DNA of 64,000 nt from NCBI RefSeq assembly GCF_900324465.2, contig NC_046618.1:16427063-16491062 (forward strand), written 5' to 3'. The stretch is from Anabas testudineus. Lineage: Eukaryota; Chordata; Actinopteri; Anabantiformes; Anabantidae. Position numbers and translations under genes: made by a program. The notes beneath the pieces were generated by a model, which was given only the letters and a program-made list of their open reading frames with translations, ran no database searches and was not told the origin of the DNA. Each line of letters starts with the position of its first letter. Position 1 is the first letter of the stretch. Positions 26,990 to 37,651 of the stretch are shown piece after piece.

Positions 26990-29280
26990 CTTAGGAGGAA
27001 AACAACACAAGCACAGTGGTGTGCAAACGATTTATTCCAGCTAAAAAGACCTGCTTTACAATGTGCATACATTAAACTTAGTCTTTAAACTACAGTTATT
27101 TTATTGTGTACATAAGTTGTGTCTTGCTGCACTATGTTAATGTTTAAAATCTGTCTTTAGTGTTGTGCAAACTACCTTGTGTGTGATCTGATGCGTGCAA
27201 CTGTTCACTTTAGTTGAGTTTTGGTTAATTATGAAACAGAGTCAGGCTCCTGCAGAGCACAGAGTGAACGAGCCTGCATGTGCATTACACAGCTCCGTGG
27301 CCCTGTATGTTTTATGAAATATTTGCTCATATGTTACCCAGAAAGCCTTCATTCATGTCTGTTCGAAGTGAAATAAGAGGAATTAACTGTGCTCCAGCAG
27401 GCACAGCAGGTATTTGATCAACTTTCTAATGTTGTGCAGCAGTTATTGTTGATCTCTGTGTACCAAGTATCTATAAATGAATCTGTCCGCTTCAGTCAAA
27501 AATCTGCTGAGCGGAAGACAAACTCATGTCGTTTGCTAGAGTCAACAGTCTGACCAGACCTTTCAATATGTTGTCGACAGACCTGCCTGGAAAAAGTGGT
27601 GCTGACATGATGTAGAAACAAATATGTTAATAAGAAACACTGACTGTTACAAATCAACCCATATTCAATAATCAGTAGAGAAGTTAATGTGCTGATGGTT
27701 GATTATGTGGTTTATCAACACAAAGCTCAGTGACAGTCTATCATCTGAGAAATGTGCTGATATGTAGACAGTATTTTTCCATTGCACACTTTCTGACAGT
27801 CAGGATTTGCTTTTAACCACAGCACGCGGATGATTTTGAATGAATTTTGAATTTAAATGTTTGGAGCCAGTTTCCTGGTTGTGTTTTGTTTAGTAAGCAG
27901 AATGCGCTGCTGCTTTGCAAGAACAGACAGTGGTTGTTCTGCCACTGAGACTGATGTTGGCAAACCTGCAGTTTATGTTAAATGGACATCACATTTCTCA
28001 GCACACTGATTTCCATCTGGACTGTGTGTCAGTGTTTCCACTAGAGGGCGCTATTGCACTAGACTTGTGAAATCCTTCCAGCCACCTTTAAGCACACTTC
28101 CTGCTGAGGCTTTACTGTTTGACAGTCTGCTCTCTTACAGTCTCCCCTCTGCATCTGTTTTCGTTTTCATTTCTACATAAACTATAAACAATAGTTCACA
28201 TTTTTCCACGTTGCCCCTGTAGCAGGATGGAGTGTAGACTAAAACTCTCCTGTCACTTTGAGTTGTGATAAATAAATAAGTGTCCGGGGAATCAGATCAA
28301 CAACAGACAACAACAGTATAAGATGTCAGAAGGACATGTTTTTGTATGTTACAGTAACTTTTGACGTGGCGTCATCTGATGCCACGTCATTCTTGATTCA
28401 CTGTCTCTAATTACTCTTCTGCTACTGTCGTGTTTGGATTTGATCTCTGTTCTCTGATAATGAAAGTGTGGCTTACTGGTAAACGGCGTAAGAAGCTGAA
28501 ATCCCTCTCACATTAAAAAGTTTTTTGCGAGCCGTCACTGCAGAAACCTGCTGTGACACGAGTACACTGACAAGAAAAGGTATTAATCACATTAAAGAGT
28601 TTGAGTAAGATGCCAGTCATTTGCTGCAGGTGTTTTTTTTTTTGTTGTTTTTTTTTGTGGTTTTGACAGGATGAGTTTTGCATAACAGCCTGACGCCTGG
28701 GGTCTTAGTCTGATCAACAGCTTAATGCTGGCTACTGCCGATAGTAGTGAGTGGAGTGTGGATTTATATTTACCTTGTGTTGATTTTGGCTTGTTATCAA
28801 CTTATGTTTTACCTGACTTTCACATTTTGTACTTTTGGATTTTGATAAGATGCCATCAAGTCTAAGATCACACTGCCTGTGGACAGAAGGGGAAACATGT
28901 TCAAGAGCTTCAGAGTAGAAGAAGTCAGGATGAGTGTACTGTATAACTGGGGTAGTAGCAGGAATTTAAAGGATCATTCCTGAATAAATGGAAAGCATCA
29001 AGTGCAGCCTGATGGAGAACATCGGGCTTTAAATGCACTGATCAGCTGGCAGTCCAAAACCAGCTTGTTTATGCCTTGTCCACAATGCCTGGTTCTTTTT
29101 AGGTTATTTGTTTATTTATTTTAGGTTATTATGTTATTTTTTGCTGCTTGATATTGGTTTTCTAAAGGCACAATGCAGAGAAAGGTGAATTTTATGATGG
29201 AGAAAGAAACAATTATAATATTAATGTAAAGTAAAACAAAAAACAAACAAACACTAATGAGACTACAAAGTCACAATAAA
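26990..29280. other. Gene-free interval between slc35d2 and the chemokine gene
   Basis: These 2.3 kb contain no recognised exon or mobile element. The only structured feature found is the palindromic site at 28,362-28,389. Several T-runs (for example 28,630-28,660) are present. Confidence 0.6.
28362..28389. promoter_or_regulatory. Near-perfect palindrome of two UPR/CRE-like sites
   Basis: TGACGTGGC is followed, head to head, by GCCACGTCA. The arms extend to 13 bases with one mismatch around a 2-base centre. TGACGTGG is the known unfolded-protein-response element core (ATF6/XBP1), and its TGACGT half is CRE-like. Function is inferred. Confidence 0.4.
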
Positions 29281-29293
29281 GTTTGGTCCACAT

Positions 29294-29299
29294 TTTAAT
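29294..29299 (-). terminator. Possible polyadenylation signal of the chemokine gene
   Basis: ATTAAA on the minus strand would give a 3' untranslated region of about 970 bases. An AATAAA that starts at the last base of the stop codon (30,259-30,264) is an alternative that would give a very short one. Confidence 0.25.
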
Positions 29300-30263
29300 A
29301 GACATACATCCAGGATGTTTTTATGACATTTTCTATAAGTACTCAAAGGTAATGATTCTAAAATTAGAATAATAAAGTTCAATGTCCAATCGTATACATG
29401 ATGTTTACTTAACTTTAAAGACATCAAACCCTGGTTCACTACATTGCTTTAGAAAACTAAAAACTTTAATTGAATAGTACAATACTTAGATATGGGCCTA
29501 AACCAAAAATAAAAAAAAGAATCCAAACACATTCAAATGCTGCTCGTACATGTAGCAGGAGTTTAGATGCTTCTGCTTTTTTCTTTTTTCAAACGATCAC
29601 TCACTTTGGAAAGAAACCAAATAAATCAGCCAAATATGTGTGAAGAGCAGTAAACCCGTCCAAAAGGTTTTACAGCCTCTGTTTTTATGTAGCGACTTGT
29701 CTCTGGGAGATTAGTCATGACAAAGGAGGGTATGGGTTCGGGGTTTTGATCTTCACAGAACAAGACTGAACAAAAACCCCTTCAGTACATTTTAGTACAA
29801 GGATTCAATTCCAGGTTAAAGGACTTTAATAATCCTCATGTATAAAAAGTTTCATCAGGAGCTGATAGTTCAATCAATGCTACAACATCTGGATGCACAG
29901 AGTCAGAAATCACATTTTACAGAGTTTTGTTTGACAGTGGTTGTAAACATGCATAGATGGAAATATTCACATCATTTACTATTTAAAAATAGTCATGCAA
30001 TGTTATATAAAAAAGAAAGTTCCCAAGTAAAATGCAAGTACCTCCAGTTAGTCTTTATGCAAATGTACCACTGTAAAATGTTGTGGTACTTATGGAGTAG
30101 CTGCTTTTAAAGTTGATGTGGATATTTTGCACAGTCAGTCATTAGAAACAAATAGAAGAGCTTCTGTAGGACACATGCACTTGATACAGCAACTGTGTAA
30201 AACACGGTACAGGGACAAATATCATGAGAGCTTTCATTCCACATACGACCAAGTTGAGTTTAT

Positions 30264-30983
30264 TTAAGCCTTGCGCCAGTTTTTTAAGTATGTGTGTTTT
30301 AAGTGTTCCAGTACTTTGGGATGAATACAGAGTGGCGTCTTCCTGTTCTTCACGTACACTCTGTGGATCCACAAGAAAAGACAAAGATACTTAAACATAC
30401 TTTATACAGGTATATCATGTGCAGTTTAAATGTAAACATCCTTTTGACTGAGCAGTTTATTTCATTCCCACAGTGTATGGACATTCTCTACATCAAAAAA
30501 AAAAATGAACATGAATTTGAGAAACTGAAGAATCACCACTTACAACAATGCGCTGATGTCACAGGCACCTCTGCTATCCTGCCGATCAATTTTGTAAATT
30601 TTCCGCACCAGACCTTTAGGGATGGACGGATTTGTGGTGATGCAGCATTTTCGGATGCGAGCTGCCAGGTGAGATTAAGATGACATGTTGAAAAAAGAAA
30701 GGAATAAGGAGAACAGGTTACTGTCAACCAAGTAATTTCAGAGTAAACTGTGTCTGTAAAGAAATACCAGTAATAAACTAGTTGTTTGATATTCACACTT
30801 CAACTTAACATTTTTATAACCTCATCAGTAACATTATCATCATCACAAAAATGATTCAAAACAAGTGTTCTCTTGGTTTTGACATGAGTATCGGTGAATC
30901 ATGATAGCGGGCTCCTTACCTTCGGTAGAGGTGATGGCCAAAGCACACAGGCAGACGATCACAAATACAACTTTCACATCCAT
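30264..30983 (-). CDS. Secreted CC chemokine
   Basis: This is a small secreted chemoattractant. Exons are 30983-30920, 30661-30544 and 30360-30264 (minus strand), giving 92 residues. A hydrophobic signal peptide MDVKVVFVIVCLCALAITST is followed by the adjacent cysteine pair (RIRKCCITTN). The third cysteine is in GACDISAL and the fourth in TPLCIHPK, the four-cysteine CC pattern. The C-terminal helix HLKHTYLKNWRKA is basic. The three-exon structure with the first intron just after the signal peptide is typical of CC chemokines. The GACDISAL and CIHP segments recall the CCL19/20/25/27 group; orthology is not resolved, so no symbol is given. A TATA-like ATATTTAAA lies about 40 bases upstream (31,023-31,031). 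Confidence 0.85.
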
Positions 30984-31049
30984 GATGGCAGATTAAATGG
31001 CAGAGAGGAACCCGTCCTCGCTGTTTAAATATCGGCACACGGTACTGGC

Positions 31050-34000
31050 ACGGAGCACAGACGTGTGCACGCGTGTGCACACACACACATACACACCTTC
31101 ATGTGAGTCAGCCAGCATCTTTTTTGCATGCAAGCACAAGGTAATAATTATCCCATAGCAGGTTAAAAGTCTTTGTAAAGACAACTGTTACTTTCATTTT
31201 CTGGGCCATCCGCTGCTGGATGACTGTGTGGTAAAGGTATGCTCCTCTCAGACAGGCTCCAACAGGTTCAGTGAGCAGCTCTTTTGACAAGATCTGATTG
31301 ACAGATGGATACTGAGTTCTGTTAAAGCCACACCCAGAGTCACAAAAGACAGGATAGTTAAACAATGAAGGTCAAATGGAAACTTTATTAAGGTCAAATG
31401 CAGCTAAAATCAACGCAGGTGGGGTTGGTGAAATGACACATTTTATATTGAAAGTCCTGAGACATATTAACATGTATGATGAGGCTTGTACCGTATGTGT
31501 GAAATCCGGTTAGTATCCATGTTCACGCTGCGAAGCCACATGTTACGTTGTTCAATCAGTGCAGAATCTATAGCTCATGTTGTTTGTCTGTTCGGGTGTG
31601 GCTTTTTAAACCTCTGTCACATGTGAAATTTGTCTGAGCGTGCACGCCTTGCAATATGATTATTGAAAAAAGCAATTGCAGTGTTGCCTAAGGGAAATTT
31701 TCTGGTAGCTCAAATGGAAAAAAACTTATTGCGTGTTTATTTTAAATCTGGGAAAGCTTTGTGCAAGAAATGCCAACCCACAAACAAGAAGAAGAAGTTT
31801 TTGTATGTTTGACTTGCTCATTCTTGCCAACCTGCAGCATTTGACAGATTTGACACTCCAACTGGTAAGAAAGCTGCAGAGAGACTGTATCTGTGGAGCA
31901 TGTTAGATGATTTTAAAGTTAGTCATCAAACTCTGTAAGACGTGTACAGTAAAAGGAATGACATGTTTTAATCTGGAAATCTATGTGTTAGGAACAGAAT
32001 GACATGGCGAAGAACAGTAAATGTCGGACAAAGCCTATTAGATCTTAAGTTACCCTCTCACCCTTTGCACTCACACCTCTCTGACAAGTTTATAGACAAG
32101 TCAGAGCTACTATATATGTTTGTCGCAAATCTTCCCTGTCAAGCGCAATCAGAAGCATCTCTTTATTTTTTCATGCATCACTAAATCCCTAATCCCATTT
32201 TAAGCCTTCAACTCACAGTACCTTCACACCTGTCTGAGCCAGTAGAGCTGGTGAAGAAAGTAAAGAAAGAAAGGAAGAATGGAAGAAAGAAAGGTGTTGA
32301 GAATGTTACTAGTAGTAGGAGGTACAGTATGTAGTCATAAACAAAGGTAATGGACAAAATACAATGGAATCAGGCTGAAGTGGTAAATGAATGAATGCCC
32401 GCAACAAATTTGATGAGCATCTATTTAATAGCTATGTTTATAAAGAAGAAATGACACTGGCTATAATCAACAGGTGTCAGAACAAACAGTGAACCATCCA
32501 CAGATAGGTCAGAGGAGTCGTCATGATCCCATATGATTCAACATATAATGAAAGTCTTTGATGTTCATAGACATATGTCATTGTCTTAACTAGTTTTCCT
32601 GTTAAGGGTCAGGGTGCTAGACAGGATCCTAGTTGTTATATCCACTGAGAGAACATGCAAACTTCCATGGCTGGTGGAGTCGAGCCCCTCCACCTGTGAG
32701 GTGACCAACACACTACTGTGCTGCACGGGCAATTTATGTAACATCTGTCAAATGGTTGAGTTAGATATTTAATTAAAATGCATCCTCTTGAAACCACGGA
32801 TACCTGGGTATTAGTCTAGACCCGAGCAGTGGCTGGCTTTGTTGTAATCAGGTTAAGACTGTAACTTAACAAAGGACAAGAAGAGCTTTATAATGACCCA
32901 GACATCCAAATTGTCAGTATGATGTGAAAATTTGTAAAATTTTGCAATTGTACAAATTGCATTAGTGCTGCAACCACAATGTGTCTAGTGACGAACTTTG
33001 CCAAGAAAATACACAATACATTACAACAAACTATTTTCTATCCCATGCAGGTATTAAATCCCACAGGTAACTTGTAAAAAACTGGGAGGTCCCACATTTC
33101 AGCTGCATCTGAAACTGACAAGCAGCCATCAGTTCTGGCAGAATGTCAACTTTCAATCATCACACACACACAAAGGAATATCGTGATTAGAGTTCACTGT
33201 CTTTCATCTACGCAAATCAGACATGTCGATACAAAACGGAGAAAGTTGTGTTCCTGGAGGAGATGAATGAAAAGGTTGCGCAGACTCCAACGCTTCTTGG
33301 TCGTCTCCCTTGTTGTTGCTTTTTCCCAATACAGCGTCTGTACTAATGTTAAATTTAGATTGCTGTGAACGGTGGCACCCAAACAAACGCTGCACTCTGG
33401 CGAAACACGGCGAAGGAAGTTTCAATAGAAAGTTCAACTGGTTGCGACTGATTAAACCACAATAATTACCATGGATTATTTCTCAGAAGCAGTTATTTCG
33501 ATTGAGTAACTGTGAATTCCATCCTGTATTACACACACACACACACACACACGCATGCAGGAGGAGGATAAACAAGTTTTGTCACCGTTTAAAAGTTGTA
33601 ATCATTCTGAGCCTGGGAATAATGACAACAGACGACTGAAGTGAAGTTCGGCAGGGATACGTTCTGTATTATTTCTCCCATTTTCAACATACATTATTTC
33701 TACTAAACAAGAAGTAACTGCTCAAGCATTGATCTTTAATCTCCATCTCATTTACAAGGTGTTGAACTGGAGCTGTGAGGTGCTGAATGCACTTTTGTAG
33801 AATACAACTTTGTTTACAGTATGTGCATTAATATGTACATTTCTATGACGGGAAACAAACACGAGTCTGTTTTCATATGATTGACCAACCCCAGAATCTG
33901 GGTAGAAGAAGCCAATCAGTAAACAAGTTGAAGATGGTTCTCTGTCGATGACCAGAGGTCGTCCGCACAGACACAGAATCAGCACAGCAGTAGGGGTTAA
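31050..34000. other. Gene-free interval between chemokine and avp genes
   Basis: These 2.9 kb are without convincing exons. They contain a short AC repeat (about 33,531-33,553) and one degraded interspersed repeat (about 32,600-32,735). Confidence 0.55.
32600..32735 (+). repeat. Degraded teleost interspersed repeat
   Basis: The run GAGAGAACATGCAAACTTCC, then GTCGAGCCCCTCC, CTGTGAGGTGACCAACAC and CTACTGTGCTGCAC resembles, in order, the 3' part of a very common fish repeat (AGAACATGCAAACTCC ... TGTGAGGCGACAGTGCTAAC ... CACCGTGC). It is diverged and short. The family name cannot be fixed from here. Confidence 0.45.
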
Positions 34001-34025
34001 GTGAGAACAGTGTTTGGCTCAGCAT

Positions 34026-34031
34026 TTTATT
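34026..34031 (-). terminator. Polyadenylation signal of avp
   Basis: AATAAA on the minus strand lies about 110 bases past the avp stop, giving the short 3' untranslated region usual for this gene. Confidence 0.55.
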
Positions 34032-34141
34032 GGTTTAGGATTTGGATCTCAAGGCTTATAAAGGAACAGGGGTGGTCTTCGTTCACCTCTAGGCCCCGGG
34101 GGGGGGGAGGGGGGAGCAGAGGAACCTCCACATATGCAGCA

Positions 34142-35313
34142 TCAGTACTCAGTCTGTCCTCTGGTCGCCACGTGCAGCAGGCGGAGCAGCAACTCTGCGG
34201 GTGAGCTCCCTGCGGAGCCGTGGGCCGAATCCGAGACCTCTGTCTCTCCCAGGCAGTCAGAGTCCACGGCACAGCTCTCTGAGAATGAAGACAGAACAGG
34301 AGACCTTATTCACACTCTGCCTGTAGACTAGTTCAGGCCGTTTAGCTCCAGTAAACATGAGAACATCAGACAACAGACACCATCAGACCAGGCGTTACCT
34401 GAGTTACAGCAGAGCCCTGAAATAGCGCAGCGTCCTCCGTCAGAGCCACAGGGTCTCACTCCCGCCTGGCAGGGAGTGAGGAGGTAGTTCTCCTCGGCAC
34501 AGTGAGCTGTTTCTGGGGAGCCGAGCAGGCAGCCGAGGCCATCACCGCAGCAGATGCTGGGGCCAAAGCATCGGCCCCTGTCTCCGGGACCACAAGGCAT
34601 GCACTGCAGAATTAGACAGAGCTAAGCATTAATCAGATGTTTATAATTAAAGACACTTTCAGTGTTCCACAATGTGTTTGTGTAGATTTTCCTGCGTGTG
34701 TTTATTTTATTTGTCAAAAACTGTGAGAATGAAATGATTGTGTTTCTTTCTTTCAAGTAGCAAAAGTTGAATACGCACACAGGCGTTTAAATATAACTAT
34801 GTTTTAACTATATTTTAGTTTTATATTGTTTTATTTTTATTTTTTAAAGAAAATACCCCTAACACACCTTATGTTTTTCAATCCATCTTTGTTCTTTACT
34901 GCTATAATTTACTTATCTGAACCCACACTATTTAACCACTTAATATTAAATTTGATCTCATACGTTTTTTTACATTCATAGTTAGTTCTTAGAGTCTCCG
35001 TCATTTCACATGTTGAAAATAATCTATTTTTTATTATCATTTTACATGGATAAGTACTTATTTGTTATTAGAATTGGTTCAGATTGACTAAGACAACTGG
35101 AGATATTTCAATCCAAGAGTTTTAAAGTAACAAAAAGTCTGTGAAAGTTGAGGATGACATAGCACAGTAAGTAGAAAGGATACTGGTCCTCACCTGCCTG
35201 ATCCCTGTCTCCGGCAGCGCTCGTTTTCCTCCTCGGGGGCAGTTCTGGATGTAGCAGGCGGAGGAGAGGGCGATTAGTCCCAGGACGCACAGGGGGGACA
35301 AGGAGTGAGGCAT
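34142..35313 (-). CDS. avp: Vasotocin-neurophysin precursor (vasopressin orthologue)
   Basis: This is the precursor of the neurohypophysial hormone arginine vasotocin and its carrier neurophysin, released from hypothalamic neurons; it controls water balance and social behaviour in fish. The three exons, 35313-35194, 34603-34399 and 34278-34142, give 153 residues. A signal peptide ends at SSA and is followed directly by the hormone CYIQNCPRG, the amidation glycine and KR cleavage site. The cysteine-rich neurophysin runs from [19 protein letters not shown] through [12 protein letters not shown] to ESCAVDSDC. The C-terminal extension has a leucine-rich, copeptin-like core ([10 protein letters not shown]) and no glycosylation motif. 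Isoleucine at hormone position 3 and arginine at 8 exclude isotocin and mammalian vasopressin. Introns split the neurophysin as in all members. Confidence 0.97.
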
Positions 35314-35402
35314 CGCTGCTGGGTTTGGATGAGCGCCGCGCACCTGTATGTCCTCCACCTGGGTGGACTCAGCCTATGACCGATGTCCCGGTCGACTGCT
35401 CA

Positions 35403-35458
35403 CTTATAAGCGGATGGACATGATCTGACAAAGCGACTGACACTCGTATCTGACGTCA
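35403..35458 (-). promoter_or_regulatory. avp core promoter: TATA box and full CRE
   Basis: On the minus strand TATAAG (35,408-35,403) lies about 90 bases upstream of the start codon. A perfect cAMP response element TGACGTCA (35,451-35,458) lies about 45 bases further upstream. cAMP/CREB control of vasopressin genes is well known. Confidence 0.6.
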
Positions 35459-35575
35459 GCGTGGCGTCCAGATGCAGGCGCGCACCGAAGGACAGCAGCG
35501 TGCGTGCGCGCGTCGTGAGCGCGAGAGGTCGCAGCAGCTGTGACTGTGCATCGAATTTGTGCCATCTAACAAATG

Positions 35576-35578
<3 letters not shown>

Positions 35579-35635
<57 letters not shown>
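35579..35635 (+). repeat. AC dinucleotide microsatellite (about 28 units)
   Basis: An uninterrupted AC run of about 57 bases lies some 120 bases upstream of the avp CRE. It is the longest perfect dinucleotide repeat in the window. Confidence 0.95.
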
Positions 35636-35637
<2 letters not shown>

Positions 35638-35759
35638 GACAGCAGAAGATGGGGTTTCTGTATTCAGGACTGCGCCCTCACACTTATTGGAAATAACTTT
35701 TGGGAATAATTTGAGCGTGGAAAGCAGGAGGCTGAGAGTTACACATGACATGACACAAA

Positions 35760-37140
35760 CACTTCATCTGAGCCTGTGGACAACTAATTAAATGTAATAA
35801 GTACATGTCACGATGATCACCCGCAGACAGACACAAAATAGGGAGATTTTCCACTTTTGTTATGTGTTAAAAAAAAACTAAACTTTTATTCTCATGAGAC
35901 AAATTAAATCAGTGACGTGACTCAAAACGACTAATAAGCACAAAACGATTAGCATTTCAAATAAACAAAAAAATGTGCTGTTTATTATTCTGTCCATTGT
36001 CTGGTCTCATGCTTTGGTTTGGATCTCAACTATTACCTGATGCTGATTAACAGGGAAACGGTAAATAGCAAAACTGAGCATCAGAGATCAGCAGGTTGAA
36101 GTGTGAGGGAGTTCTTTAATTAGTATCACATCATTCAAACCTGGTGTGAACCTTAAGGAAATACAACATTTAGTGACTTTTTCTTCTAAGAAGTAGAAGT
36201 AATGAGTGATAGGTGAAATAAAAATGGACATTTTGGACATTTACAGTGGACTAACTTAACCAAGCAGGTGTCTGAAGTTAATCTGTTCATTTGACTGGTG
36301 GAAGCATGTCATTTTGACCCCCCCGCCCCCACACACTTGTGGCTCTAACACATCTGCTCATGTTTTCTTTTTAAACATGCAGAACAAATGATTCCAGTCT
36401 TTTCTCCCACAGAGCGGATACAGGATCACGACCTTGGTTAAGCTTAGTGTTGTCACGGAAACCAACATTTCAATTTATGTCGTTTGTGACTGTGAAGCCA
36501 ACAAATGCTGCCTTTCTAACTCGGTCCTGTTTAACCCCTTTGTGCACGCAATAACATGCTCATAAAGGGTAATTAGGATGAAGTGTTAAACAGCAGAAGA
36601 TGAATACGTGGGCAAGGACGCTCTGGAGATGTTGTAGCTTCTGCTAGAAAAAAAAAACACTTATTTTCAAGACAATGCACGTGTTGAACACTTCATGGGA
36701 ACTCTTATATATATTTATACATCCAAAACATATGGAAAAGTAGTAGTATATAAAGAGTCTCAAGAGTTCTGAGTTACATTTTCTGGTTGTATTGACCTTC
36801 CGAAGGCAACTAAACCTACGGCAGACTGTGACAGGCAAGATAAACTGTTGAAGGAAAGAGCGGAAGGGCCTCAGACGAGGACAGGGCTAACATGACATCT
36901 CAGTGATTCTTTCATCTTTTTCTTCACGTATCTTCAGCACATCTATACTTCCAGGCTCTGCATAAAGGCTACAGCACCAAGGTTGCGACTACACTTAAGA
37001 GCTCAATGAAAGGACGAAAACAGGGAGGGGGTGGAAGAGAACACAATATGATTTTCTTTTCTTTTCTTTTTTTTTTTATCCATTGGTTGAAATACGAGTT
37101 TTGAAAACGGTGTTTGCTTTACAGTGATGTAGTTTCTTTG
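35760..37140. other. Intergenic interval upstream of avp and downstream of ubox5
   Basis: No exon is recognised. The DNA is AT-rich. It may include extended 3' untranslated sequence of ubox5. Confidence 0.5.
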
Positions 37141-37150
37141 GCAATGGACA

Positions 37151-37156
37151 TTTATT
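37151..37156 (-). terminator. Possible polyadenylation signal of ubox5
   Basis: AATAAA on the minus strand lies about 500 bases past the ubox5 stop. Other AT-rich candidates exist nearby, so the position is uncertain. Confidence 0.3.
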
Positions 37157-37651
37157 GAAAACAAAAGCCTGTGTTTTTTATAGCCATTATTATGATTTAT
37201 GAACTTCAACAGAAACAGCATCACATCATGTGTCCTAAAAAAAAAGAAAAAAATAAATATAATTCACTGATGAAAAACTTAGAATGCATATAAAATAATA
37301 AATAATACAGTAATCTTACAAAATAATACACCAAATGAGAGATGAATCACTTAATGGAAATGTCTTAAATGGGGTAATTTCTTAGAAACAATTGACCTTT
37401 TCAACAGTTGTTATATAATCAACAACCCTTAGAGACACAGTGCATTATAAGCAATCTGTGAAACTTTGCTCTATATAAAAGGGTTTAGAGCTAAAGCAAG
37501 TAAACAATCTATAAATAAACACTGAAAACAGCATGACCATTACAGTAAAAGTAACTCCACATCTGAAGTACATTCCTGTCTTCACCTTGAGAACATCCTG
37601 CTTGTTTCCCGAGGCTCTGAATGTGTAGACTTGCCTTTTTTAAGACTCGAA

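Noticed and set aside
35400-35751. Open frames of Cys-Val or Thr-His repeats
   Set aside because: They are translations of the AC microsatellite, not genes.
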